Assembly: GCA_009773155.1 (NCBI GenBank) | Contig: WOVA01000003.1 | Span: forward strand, 85,318-149,317 | Origin: Elusimicrobiota bacterium | GTDB taxonomy: Bacteria; Elusimicrobiota; Elusimicrobia; Elusimicrobiales; UBA9959 | Direction of reading: 5' to 3' | DNA length: 64,000 bases | Shown here: positions 51,832 to 62,050 of the stretch, piece after piece | Layout: each line of letters starts with the position of its first letter | Numbering within the stretch: position 1 is the first letter of the stretch | Notes under the pieces: model-generated | Database searches by the model: none | What the model was told of the DNA's origin: nothing | The model's input: only the letters and a program-made list of their open reading frames with translations | Position numbers and translations under genes: made by a program

Positions 51832-52908
51832 TCAGCTAGCCGTGGAAAGAGTCTTCTGCAGCAGTTTCTTAAGGTCCTCCGGGTCGGCGGAGCGGTTCAC
51901 CGCCTCCTGGTAGGAGATCTTCTGCCGCTTGTAGAGGTCGACCAGCGCCTGGTTCATGGTGACCATGCCGTGCTTGCCGCCGGTCTGGATGACGGTGTTG
52001 ATCTGTTCTATTTTCTGCTCGCGGATGAGGTTCTTGACGGCCGAGTTGGCTATCAGCACCTCGCAGGCCAGCGTACGGCCCGTGCCGGAAGCGGCGGTCA
52101 GCAGCTGCTGGGCGAAGACGGCCTGCAGCACGAAGGAGAGCTGCACGCGGATCTGCTCCTGCTGATGCGGCGGGAAGACGTCTATGATGCGGTTGATGGT
52201 CTGCGCCGCGTCGGAAGTATGCAGTGTGGCGAACACCAGGTGGCCGGTCTCGGCTATGTTCAGTGCCGCGCCTATCGTCTCGAGGTCCCGCATTTCGCCC
52301 ACCAGGATGACGTTGGGGTCCTGGCGCAGCACGTGGCGCAGGGCCTGGCCGAAAGACTCGGTGTCGGCGCCGACCTCGCGCTGGTTTACGATGCTCTTCT
52401 TGTGGGTGTGAACGTATTCGATCGGGTCCTCCACCGTGATGATGTGGTAGTTGCGGTTCTCGTTGAGATAGTCTATCATCGAGGCCAGCGTGGTCGACTT
52501 ACCGGAGCCCGTCGGGCCGGTCACCAGGACCAGGCCCTTGGTCATCTTCATTATCTCGTAGACCACCGGCGGGAGATTGAGCTCCTCGAAGGTCTTGTAG
52601 CGGCTGGGGATGGAGCGGATGGCCGCGCCCACCACGCCGCGCTGGCGGTAGGCGTTCATGCGCAGGCGCCCCATGCCCTTGATGCCGAAGGCGAAGTCCA
52701 GTTCGTTGGTGGCCTCGAAGCGCTGCCGCTGGGCGTCGGTCATCAGGGAGAAGATCAGGGTCTGGCTCATCTCGGGGGTGAGCTTCTCGAACGGGGCGGC
52801 GACGAGCTCGCCGTCTATGCGCATCATGGGCGGGGCGCCGGCGGTCAGGTGGATGTCCGAGGCGTTTTTCTCGTGCATCATTATGAACAGCTCGCTCATC
52901 GTTACCAT
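51832..52908 (-). CDS. pilT: Twitching motility retraction ATPase PilT
   Basis: A 358-residue PilT, the hexameric ATPase that retracts type IV pili. Walker A is GPTGSGKSTTLASMIDYLN. Also present are the Asp box VEDPIEYVHTHKKS, Walker B VILVGEMRDLETI and the His box HLVFATLHTSDAAQTI. The C-terminal AIRNLI-like retraction motif reads AVKNLIREQK. Confidence 0.95.
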   Translation of the reverse strand: MVTMSELFIMMHEKNASDIHLTAGAPPMMRIDGELVAAPFEKLTPEMSQTLIFSLMTDAQRQRFEATNELDFAFGIKGMGRLRMNAYRQRGVVGAAIRSIPSRYKTFEELNLPPVVYEIMKMTKGLVLVTGPTGSGKSTTLASMIDYLNENRNYHIITVEDPIEYVHTHKKSIVNQREVGADTESFGQALRHVLRQDPNVILVGEMRDLETIGAALNIAETGHLVFATLHTSDAAQTINRIIDVFPPHQQEQIRVQLSFVLQAVFAQQLLTAASGTGRTLACEVLIANSAVKNLIREQKIEQINTVIQTGGKHGMVTMNQALVDLYKRQKISYQEAVNRSADPEDLKKLLQKTLSTAS

Positions 52909-52983
52909 ATGTAGTTCTCCAGTAAATGGCGGTTTAGGGGACGGGCAGGGCCCGTCCCGGTTAATTATACTTAAAATAAGAGG

Positions 52984-54753
<1,770 letters not shown>

Positions 54754-54793
54754 AAGATAGCCGCTGTAATACTACAACATCCTCCCGCCAGGC

Positions 54794-57142
54794 TCAGAAA
54801 AGCTCATCATCCGATTCCTGCGCGACTATATAGCGGACCTTCTCGTCGTTCACGTCCACGTTCTCGAAGCCGGTCGGGGCGGTATCCCCCTGGGAGGCCG
54901 TGGCTTCGTCGTCGGGCAGCGGCAGTATGGGGATCTGCCCGCCCGCGCCGGAGGAGCGCGGCCGGGAGGCGGGTCTGGCCGCCTTCTTCGCGGCCGGTTT
55001 CGCGGCCGGCTTCGGAGCCGGTCTGGCCGCCGCCGTGACCTTATCGCCGGAAGGGAAATCCATCAGCTCTATCGCGCTGTTGTTTATGCCGCGCACTATC
55101 ATCCCCTTGGCCACGTCGACCTCGAACTGGTAGACGAGGGGATCCTGCTTGGGCCTCAGCAGCCTGTACTGCACCACGAAGATATCCCCGTGCAGGACCG
55201 TCGCCGACCATTCCTCGTTCATGCCGCCCGCGGAGGTGGAAAGGAAAGAATTGCTGAACCAGGCCTCGACGGTGCCGCGCCCGCCGGGAAGCCTGTGACC
55301 CTTGACCGTTTCGACCGCCTTGCGCGTGCTCTCGTTGGAGGCGGGCTGATGCGGCGGCTCGGGCTGTGCCTCCGGCTGGGCCTCGGGCTGGGCGCCTTCG
55401 GCCTGGGCGCCTTCGGCCTGGACGGCTTCCGGCGCGGGTTCTTCTTCGGTCTGCGTCGTCCTGGAAGGGGAACCTATCATGGAGAAATCGGACAGGCTGA
55501 TGCCGTCGCCGAGGAAGAAAAAGCTTATGCCTCCCGCCGCTATGGCCGCGAATATTATCATGACCACCAGGAAGGCGACCTTCCCGCGGCCTTTGCGCGG
55601 CGCGGCGGGGACACCGTGCGGCATGGTGTCCCCCGCGGTCTTGATATCGGCACTGGGGAGGCGCAGGGTCTTATCGGGGGACGCCTCCTCCTTCGCGGCT
55701 TCGGCGGATGGTACGGGGACACCATGCCGCATGGGGTCCCCCGCTGATGCGGGCTTCACTTCGGCCGCCGGGGAACCAGGGCTGAAAACGATGGGAGCGG
55801 CCGTGGGGACAGACGGAGCCGGGACACCCTGCCGCATGGGGTCCCTTCCCGTGAAAGAGGGAAGGACCGATTCCTTCTGGAAAGTCTCTACCGGCTTGAA
55901 AGGCTGCTGAGTTGCCGCGGGCGCGGGGGCCGGGGCGGGGGAGGGGGCCGGAACCGCGGCGCGGGGCGTGGCGGCTGTGGGGACACCATGCGGCATGGTG
56001 TCCTCCAGCGGCGGGGGCTCGTCCAGCGGCTGTATCTTGAAATTCACTTTCTCTTTAACGGGCTCATGCCGCGGGGTGACCACCGTAAAATCATAGACCA
56101 GCGCCGAGCCGGGAATGGGCGCTCCAGTCGGGGCCTCCTCCTCATATTCCTCACCGGCCTCCTCTTCCGCCTCATCGCCCAGTATCCTCTTCGCCTTGGC
56201 GTAGCCGAGGCTTTTCAGACTGCGCTTGCCGACCGGGTTTTCGGCCTCCTCATCGTCGTCGCCCAGGAGGTTCTCCCTCTTGAGGGTCTGGGAGGGTTTC
56301 ATGCTCTTGAAGGATTTAAGCGGCTTGGAAGCCTTGACCTCCGGCCGGGGGGCCGCGGCGGCTTCCGGCGCGGCAGCCCCGGCTGACGGGGCTATCTCCT
56401 TCTTTGAAAATTCCTCTACCCTGCGGGTCTCCTCGAGTATTTCCTCGTGGCGGGGATGGTCCTCTCCCTTTTCCGGAGCGGAAGCGGGAACGGGCGCAGA
56501 AGGTACTGGGACACCATGCGGCATGGTGTCCCCCGCCGATGCGGCGGGGGCCCCGGCAGCGGGAGGTGTCCCCGGGAAGCGCCCGTCCAGGGCGTCCTTG
56601 AGCCTGGCCTCCAGCTCTACCATTCGCTCGCGGGTCTTCTGCTCCTCGGTATCCTTGAGGCGCATCTTCTCGAGCAGGAGGTTCTTCTCCCAGCGGGCGG
56701 CCTCGAGCTCTTCCTGTATCCTGGAGAGGCGCACATCGAACTTGTCGAGCAGCGCCTTATCCTCATCCTCCGGCTTCATGTGCGCGGAGACGGGCTCGTC
56801 CCTGTAGGCCCCCAGGACGCTTTCTATGGCATCCAGGGCGCTGGAATAGGAGGTGCCGTCCTGGAACTTGTAATCGTAGTACTGGCCCGCGCCGGAAGGG
56901 TAGCCGCTCTCCATGGAGTAGAAACCGGCCATGCCCCCGCCCTCTATGACGCCGCCCACGCCCACGCTCATAGCGGCGGAGATCTCGGCGACCTGCTCGG
57001 CCGGCTTCCAGTCTTCGGCGGCCTCGCCGGTGGCGTGCTCGGGGCAGACCAGGCTGCCCTGCCCGAAAGCGGGAAGCCCCAGCAGGTCCGCCGGGGTGTA
57101 AGGGCCGATTATGTTGCCTTCGGAATATAGCCAGTATCTCAT
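54794..57142 (-). CDS. GYF_2-domain membrane protein with five palindrome copies
   Basis: A 782-residue protein of modular, low-complexity design. Residues 1-50 are a GYF_2 domain (RYWLYSEGNIIGPYTPADLLGLPAF). A coiled coil lies near 120-185. A long Pro/Ala/Glu-rich linker follows, in which GDTMPHGVP-type peptides occur five times. One transmembrane helix (VAFLVVMIIFAAIAAGGISFFF) is near 520-540. The C-terminal part includes AWFSNSFLSTSAGGMNEEWSATVLHGDIFVVQYRLL. Being just upstream of pilB on the same strand, it may help pilus or secretion assembly. No function is proven. Confidence 0.7.
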   Translation of the reverse strand: MRYWLYSEGNIIGPYTPADLLGLPAFGQGSLVCPEHATGEAAEDWKPAEQVAEISAAMSVGVGGVIEGGGMAGFYSMESGYPSGAGQYYDYKFQDGTSYSSALDAIESVLGAYRDEPVSAHMKPEDEDKALLDKFDVRLSRIQEELEAARWEKNLLLEKMRLKDTEEQKTRERMVELEARLKDALDGRFPGTPPAAGAPAASAGDTMPHGVPVPSAPVPASAPEKGEDHPRHEEILEETRRVEEFSKKEIAPSAGAAAPEAAAAPRPEVKASKPLKSFKSMKPSQTLKRENLLGDDDEEAENPVGKRSLKSLGYAKAKRILGDEAEEEAGEEYEEEAPTGAPIPGSALVYDFTVVTPRHEPVKEKVNFKIQPLDEPPPLEDTMPHGVPTAATPRAAVPAPSPAPAPAPAATQQPFKPVETFQKESVLPSFTGRDPMRQGVPAPSVPTAAPIVFSPGSPAAEVKPASAGDPMRHGVPVPSAEAAKEEASPDKTLRLPSADIKTAGDTMPHGVPAAPRKGRGKVAFLVVMIIFAAIAAGGISFFFLGDGISLSDFSMIGSPSRTTQTEEEPAPEAVQAEGAQAEGAQPEAQPEAQPEPPHQPASNESTRKAVETVKGHRLPGGRGTVEAWFSNSFLSTSAGGMNEEWSATVLHGDIFVVQYRLLRPKQDPLVYQFEVDVAKGMIVRGINNSAIELMDFPSGDKVTAAARPAPKPAAKPAAKKAARPASRPRSSGAGGQIPILPLPDDEATASQGDTAPTGFENVDVNDEKVRYIVAQESDDELF
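55607..55633. repeat. 27-bp in-frame palindrome, GYF gene copy
   Basis: Arms GGGGACACCGTGC and GCATGGTGTCCCC, one mismatch. It encodes GDTMPHGVP just before the membrane helix. Confidence 0.95.
55715..55741. repeat. 27-bp in-frame palindrome, GYF gene copy
   Basis: Arms GGGGACACCATGC and GCATGGGGTCCCC, one mismatch. It encodes GDPMRHGVP. Confidence 0.93.
55820..55846. repeat. 27-bp in-frame palindrome, GYF gene copy, most diverged
   Basis: The outer base pair is lost and two inner bases differ (GGGACACCCTGC, GCATGGGGTCCC). It encodes RDPMRQGVP. Confidence 0.88.
55979..56005. repeat. 27-bp in-frame palindrome, GYF gene copy
   Basis: Arms GGGGACACCATGC and GCATGGTGTCCTC. It encodes EDTMPHGVP. 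Confidence 0.94.
56507..56533. repeat. 27-bp in-frame palindrome, GYF gene copy
   Basis: Arms TGGGACACCATGC and GCATGGTGTCCCC, central G. It encodes GDTMPHGVP; the following VPS(A) residues are shared with the copy at 55715. Confidence 0.95.
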
Positions 57143-57248
57143 AGTGCGGCGCTGGATGCAGCCCCGCCCTGCGGGGAGTCTCCGGCGCTTATGGAATAAT
57201 TCTACACGCCTTGAATTAAGGATTTAAGGCTAAGATGTGGCGAATTTG

Positions 57249-58721
57249 TTACAGGGGCACCCGCAGCTTCTCCATGGCGAGGCCGAGGCGGCGATCCGAC
57301 TCCCCCCGCCCCAGCAGCTCGGCTATCTCTATGGCGCCCGTGGGTGTAACGGTCAGGCCGGAGAGGGCGATGCGCAGCGGCCACATGACGGCGCCCAGCT
57401 TGAGCCCCTTCTCCCCGGCGTAGCCGAGGACCGCGGCGTAGATGGAGGCGAAGTCCCAGGCAGGCAGGCCGGCGAGCAGCGCCTTCAGGTCGCCGAGCGC
57501 GGCGAGGCAGTTTTCCGGCGTGGTCTTGTTCTTCTTGTTGACGAAAAGTTCCGCGGAATAGCCCTCGTCCAGTTTCGACAGGAACGCCGTCATCTGAGGG
57601 ATATCGGACGGTTTTTCCACCTTCCCCTGTATGTGGGCGCTGAGCTTCGCGAGGTCTGTCCGGCCGGCGAGCTCCGCCGGGTAGAACCTGGCGAACAGCT
57701 CGTGGGCCTTCTCCGGCGGCAGGGCCTTGATATGCTGACCGTTGAGCCAGGCCAGTTTAACCTCGTCGAAAGTGGCCGGCGCCTTGCCTATGCGGGCTAT
57801 ATCGAAGGTCTTTACCAGGTCCTCGCGCGTGAAGTATTCCTGCTCGGTACCGGGGTTCCAGCCCAGCAGGGCGATGTAGTTGAGCACCGCCTCGGGGAGA
57901 TAGCCCCTGTTCAGAAAATCGGAAAGAGCGACGCTGCCCTCGCGCTTGGAGAGTTTCCTGCCGCTCGGGCCCAGGATATGCGGCAGGTGTATATGCTCGG
58001 GGCAGTCCCAGCCGAAAGCCTTGTAAAGAAGGACGTACTTGGGCGTGGACGAAAGATATTCGCAGCCGCGCATGACGTGAGTGATGCCCATCAGGCGGTC
58101 GTCCACCACGTTGGCGAAGTTGTAGGTGGGAAAGCCGTCGCGCTTGAGCAGGATCTGGTCGTCGAGCTGTTTATTCTCCACGGATATATCGCCGTAAATA
58201 AAATCCTTGAAAGCGGTAGAGCCGTCCTTGTCTATGCGCTGGCGCACGACAAAAGGCAGGCCCTTGGACAGGTTTGCCTGCACCTCGGACTCGGACAGGC
58301 GCGAGCAGCGGCCGTCGTAGCCGAGGATAGGACCGTCCTGTTCCCCGCCGGGTTTCTCCTCGCCTTGAGGGGGCTCCTCCTGCTTCTCCGTCTTCTCGCA
58401 GAAGCAGCGGTAGGCGCGGCCGGAGGCCAGCAGTTTATCGGCGTACTCACGATAGATATGCCTGCGCTCGCTCTGCACATAAGGCCCGACTGAGCCGCCC
58501 TTGTCGGGACCCTCGTCGTAGTCCAGGCCGGTGACGGCGAGGCTCTCGTAGATCACCCTCACGCTGTCCTCCACCAGCCTGGCCTGGTCGGTATCCTCTA
58601 TGCGAAGTATGAATTTGCCGCCGTGACCGCGCGCGTGCAGCCAGGCGTAGAGCGCCGTGCGCAGGTTGCCTATGTGCATGTAGCCGGTGGGGCTTGGCGC
58701 GAATCTGGTCCTGACTTCCAT
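57249..58721 (-). CDS. gltX: Glutamyl-tRNA synthetase
   Basis: A 490-residue class I synthetase charging tRNA-Glu. It opens with RTRFAPSPTGYMHIGNLRTALYAWLHARG (HIGH as HIGN), and the KMSKS-like motif is GRKLSKREGSVAL. The ATG at 58721 has AGGAG upstream and matches the family start; an earlier ATG at 58787 gives a spurious extension. An insert-like Glu/Pro-rich stretch (KTEKQEEPPQGEEKPGGEQDG) lies near residue 120. Confidence 0.95.
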   Translation of the reverse strand: MEVRTRFAPSPTGYMHIGNLRTALYAWLHARGHGGKFILRIEDTDQARLVEDSVRVIYESLAVTGLDYDEGPDKGGSVGPYVQSERRHIYREYADKLLASGRAYRCFCEKTEKQEEPPQGEEKPGGEQDGPILGYDGRCSRLSESEVQANLSKGLPFVVRQRIDKDGSTAFKDFIYGDISVENKQLDDQILLKRDGFPTYNFANVVDDRLMGITHVMRGCEYLSSTPKYVLLYKAFGWDCPEHIHLPHILGPSGRKLSKREGSVALSDFLNRGYLPEAVLNYIALLGWNPGTEQEYFTREDLVKTFDIARIGKAPATFDEVKLAWLNGQHIKALPPEKAHELFARFYPAELAGRTDLAKLSAHIQGKVEKPSDIPQMTAFLSKLDEGYSAELFVNKKNKTTPENCLAALGDLKALLAGLPAWDFASIYAAVLGYAGEKGLKLGAVMWPLRIALSGLTVTPTGAIEIAELLGRGESDRRLGLAMEKLRVPL

Positions 58722-58817
58722 GGTGTGATTCTCCTGTCTGGCGGCGCGGCCGGTTGACTCCGGGCGATTCCCGGAGGCGGCCGCCATTATTATGATACAA
58801 AAAGGACGGCGCCGGGG

Positions 58818-59567
58818 TCAGCCCGGCAGCGAGAGGAAACCGTTCTTCACGGCGCCCTGCGGCAGCGGCACGGCCGTATGCAGCGGATAGAAAAGCGCGA
58901 ACCAGAGAAAGGCCAGCAGCATCAGCGCACGGGAGACGGCCCGGCCGCCCGGCAGAACCAGGGCGCCGGGCAGTGACGGGTTCCGCGCTCCCTCCGCGGC
59001 CCAGCCCAGAAGAACGCAGAGAAAAGGGACCGCCGGCGTGTAATGGTAGAAGAACATCACTCGCGGGGAAAGCAGCCAGGGAGCCCAGAGCAGCAGCCAG
59101 GCCGCCAGCGGCAGCCTGAGCTCCGGCCGGCCCGCGGAACGCGCCGCCGCGGCGCCGGAGCGCGCCGTAGCCTCCCCGGTCTTCGCGGTGAAACGCTCCA
59201 CCGTCAGGCCGGCCGCCGGCGAAGCGAACAGCTCCAGCGCCAGCGCCGCCGTCAACCCGACCGCCGCGGCGCCGGCCAGGGCGGAGCCGAAACGCCAGGC
59301 CGCGGGCCTCTCGCCGCCGGCCTTCATGCCCGCGGCCATCAGCAGCCCGGCCAGCGGCGGATGCACCCACTGGTAGCCCGCTCCCTCGGGATGGGAAGCG
59401 TGCGGAAAATAAGAATCCTTCTCCCCGTGCAGGTAGGCCCGCGCGGTGAAGGCGCTATAAACCTCGTCGAAGTAATAGCCGGGCGGGACGCCCAGCCGAT
59501 AGAGCCGCAGGCCCAGCGAGAAGAGAAGAAGGGCCGAGAGCAGTACGGCGAAGCGCGCCCGGCTCAT
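58818..59567 (-). CDS. Short PMT-like membrane protein
   Basis: A 249-residue protein with parts of a PMT/ArnT-type glycosyltransferase. The N-terminus has LLLFSLGLRLYRLGVPPGYYFDEVYSAFTARAYLHGEK and WVHPPLAGLLMAAG, with the catalytic-type Asp-Glu in FDEVY. The C-terminus has PWLLSPRVMFFYHYTPAVPFLCVLLG. Members usually have about 450-550 residues, so the middle transmembrane block is missing, replaced by a short Ala/Arg/Gly-rich link. It may be a decayed or reduced version. It overlaps recN by ATGA. Confidence 0.65.
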   Translation of the reverse strand: MSRARFAVLLSALLLFSLGLRLYRLGVPPGYYFDEVYSAFTARAYLHGEKDSYFPHASHPEGAGYQWVHPPLAGLLMAAGMKAGGERPAAWRFGSALAGAAAVGLTAALALELFASPAAGLTVERFTAKTGEATARSGAAAARSAGRPELRLPLAAWLLLWAPWLLSPRVMFFYHYTPAVPFLCVLLGWAAEGARNPSLPGALVLPGGRAVSRALMLLAFLWFALFYPLHTAVPLPQGAVKNGFLSLPG

Positions 59568-61189
59568 CTCTGAACGGACTCGGCCAGCAGCTCGCGGGCG
59601 TGCTTGAGGCCGAGGTCCGTGGACCGCCTCTTCCCCCCCAGCATACGGGCTATCTCCGCCTCGCGGGCGGGGGCGTCGAGCAGGCGGACGCCGACGGAGG
59701 AAACCCCGCCCTTCACCGTCTTCTCGACGAAGAAATGCGCGCCGCCGAAAGCCGCCACCTGCGGGAGGTGGGTGACGCAGAAGACCTGCTTGGCGGCGGC
59801 CAGGCGGGCCAGTTTGTCGCCGACCAGCCGGCCCACCACGGCCCCGACGCCGGTATCCACCTCGTCGAAGACCATGACCGGGACCCTGTCGGCGTCCGCC
59901 AGCACGGTCTTGAGGCCCAGCATAACGCGCGAGAGCTCACCGCCGGAGGCGGTGCCGCGCAGCGGCCGGGCAGGCTCGCCCGGGTTGGGGCAGAAAAGGA
60001 ACTCTACCGAGTCGATACCGCTCCTGCACGGGGACGATTCGTCGGCCTCGACCGAGACGGAGAAGCGGACCTGCGCGAAGCCGAGCCCTCCAAGTTCCGC
60101 CTCCACGGCTTTGGAAAGTTTTTTGGCCGCGGCCAGACGGGCCGAGTGCAGTTCAGAGGCCAGGTCCGAGAAGCGGGCACGCGCCTTCTCCAGCGCGGCG
60201 GAGAGAGCGGCCTCGTTGGCGCCGGCGTTCTCCAGGCTGTCTAGCCTGGCCCGCAGTTCCTCCGCCTTCGCTTCGATCTCCGGCAGGCTCGTGCCGTATT
60301 TCTTTTTGACCCCGGAGATCTTTTCCAGCCTGGCTATCACCTCTTCCAGACGGGCCGGATCGGCGCCGGCGGAGTCGCGGTAGGCGCGCAGCTCGGAAGC
60401 GGCGTCCTCCAGCGAGATCCGCGCGGAGGAGAGCGTGTCGGAAAGCGAGGCCAGCGCCGGGTCCAGATCGGCCAGGTCGGCCAGCCGGGCGGCGGCTTTC
60501 GATACCAGCTCCACGGCGGAGCCTTCGTCGGAGAAAAGGGCGTCGTAAGCCTCGCCGGACAGACGCGCTATCTTGTCGGAATTCTTGAGCCGGGGATAAG
60601 AGGACTGCAGCTCTTCCTCCTCCCCCTCCTTTACCGCCGCGGCCTCTATCTCGGCGAGCTGGTAGCGGGCGAGGTCCAGGAAGCGTTCGCGTTCATCCTC
60701 GCTCATCCTGGCGGCGCCAAGCCGTGCCTCGGCGTCGGCCATGGCCTCCCAGGCCTTGCCCACGGCGGCGGCGTCACCGGCCAGCCGGCCGAAACGGTCC
60801 AGCAGCGCACGCTGCTCTTCGGCGCGCAGCAGGCTCTGGTGATCGTGCTGGCCGTGGAAATCGACGAGCCCCGCGCCGGCGTCGGCCAGGGCGGAGACGG
60901 GGACCTGCCGTCCGTCCAGGAAAGCCCGCGTGCGGCCTTTGAGGTCCAGTTCCCGCCTGAAGACGATCTTCCTGCCGGAGGCGGAGAAAGAACCCTCCAC
61001 TTCCAGCAGCCTGGCGCCGGAGCGCACCAGCTCGGAACTGGAACGCTGGCCGAGCAGGAAGCCGAGAGCGGAGACCAGTATGGACTTGCCGGCGCCGGTC
61101 TCTCCGGTCAGGACATTGAGGCCCGTCCGGAAATCCAGTTCCAGCTCTTCGATCAGCGCGAAGTTGCGGATGCGGAGCCGCTCGAGCAC
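59564..61189 (-). CDS. recN: DNA repair protein RecN
   Basis: A 541-residue SMC-like ATPase for double-strand break repair. Walker A is TGETGAGKSILVSALGFLLGQ near residue 30. Coiled coils flank the middle. The signature GTASGGELSRVMLGLKTVL and Walker B VPVMVFDEVDTGVGAVVG are near the end. It starts at GTG, which overlaps the TAG of nadK by one base. Confidence 0.94.
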   Translation of the reverse strand: MLERLRIRNFALIEELELDFRTGLNVLTGETGAGKSILVSALGFLLGQRSSSELVRSGARLLEVEGSFSASGRKIVFRRELDLKGRTRAFLDGRQVPVSALADAGAGLVDFHGQHDHQSLLRAEEQRALLDRFGRLAGDAAAVGKAWEAMADAEARLGAARMSEDERERFLDLARYQLAEIEAAAVKEGEEEELQSSYPRLKNSDKIARLSGEAYDALFSDEGSAVELVSKAAARLADLADLDPALASLSDTLSSARISLEDAASELRAYRDSAGADPARLEEVIARLEKISGVKKKYGTSLPEIEAKAEELRARLDSLENAGANEAALSAALEKARARFSDLASELHSARLAAAKKLSKAVEAELGGLGFAQVRFSVSVEADESSPCRSGIDSVEFLFCPNPGEPARPLRGTASGGELSRVMLGLKTVLADADRVPVMVFDEVDTGVGAVVGRLVGDKLARLAAAKQVFCVTHLPQVAAFGGAHFFVEKTVKGGVSSVGVRLLDAPAREAEIARMLGGKRRSTDLGLKHARELLAESVQR

Positions 61190-62028
61190 TAGCGCTCCCC
61201 CCAGCTGAGCTTGCGGCGCAGGACCGTAAACCAGGAAAAATCCGGCGGGACCAGCAGGCGCAGCAGCCGCGGGTGGCGGCGGACTATGACGGCGTCGCGG
61301 TCCTCCAGGTGGAAACTCTCCTGCCCGTCGAGGCAGAGGTCTATGTTCATCGGCGCCCTGACGCCGCCGGCCTTCAGCGTGACCGGCTTGGCCGCCGGGA
61401 CCACCATCGGTCTGTGGGTGAGGGTATGCGGGCAGATGGGATTGATGATGAAGACGTCAAGGCTGGGATGGGCGATGGGACCCATGGCCGCCAGGCTGTA
61501 GGCGGTGGAGCCGGTGGGCGTAGAGATTATCATGCCGTCGCCGAAATAGGAGGAAAGGAATTCTCTGCCGCAGGAAACTTCCAGGGTGAAAGCGCGGGCC
61601 TCGGAAGCGCGCAGCACGCAGTCGTTGAGGGCCGGCTGCGGCCCGAAGACCCTCCTGCCGCCCCGGCGCACCGAAGCGCTGAGCAGGCTCCGTGGCTTGA
61701 CCTCGAAACGCCCGGCCAGGAACTCCACGAGCCCGGCCTTGAGATCGCGCGGCTCCAGGCCGCTCAGGAAACCCAGGCCGCCGGCGTTGATGCCGAGCAG
61801 CGGCATCCCTTTGTCGACGATGTGCCTGGCGGCGAAAAGGGCGGTACCGTCGCCCCCCACGCTTATCGCCGCGTCCGCCCGCGGCGGAACGGGGCAGGGC
61901 TCGTTCACGCAGAGAGAGACCACTCTTACCTTCCTGGCGGCCAGGAACCTGGCGGTCCCGGCCGCGAGAGCGGCGGTCTTCCTGCGCTTGGAATTATAAA
62001 AAAGCAGGACGCTTCGTATTTTTTTCAT
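61189..62028 (-). CDS. nadK: NAD kinase
   Basis: A 279-residue NAD kinase making NADP. The GGDGT motif (ISVGGDGTALFAARHIV) and the following NDCVLRASEARAF and DGMIISTPTGSTAYSLAAMGPIAHP are diagnostic. It lies between comEC and recN and shares their strand. Confidence 0.94.
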   Translation of the reverse strand: MKKIRSVLLFYNSKRRKTAALAAGTARFLAARKVRVVSLCVNEPCPVPPRADAAISVGGDGTALFAARHIVDKGMPLLGINAGGLGFLSGLEPRDLKAGLVEFLAGRFEVKPRSLLSASVRRGGRRVFGPQPALNDCVLRASEARAFTLEVSCGREFLSSYFGDGMIISTPTGSTAYSLAAMGPIAHPSLDVFIINPICPHTLTHRPMVVPAAKPVTLKAGGVRAPMNIDLCLDGQESFHLEDRDAVIVRRHPRLLRLLVPPDFSWFTVLRRKLSWGER

Positions 62029-62050
62029 GGGAGACCCGGACCATATGATA

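Noticed and set aside
55607..56533. The repeated palindromes as a CRISPR array
   Set aside because: The copies are unevenly spaced (about 81-500 bases), lie in a coding frame, and no cas genes are present.
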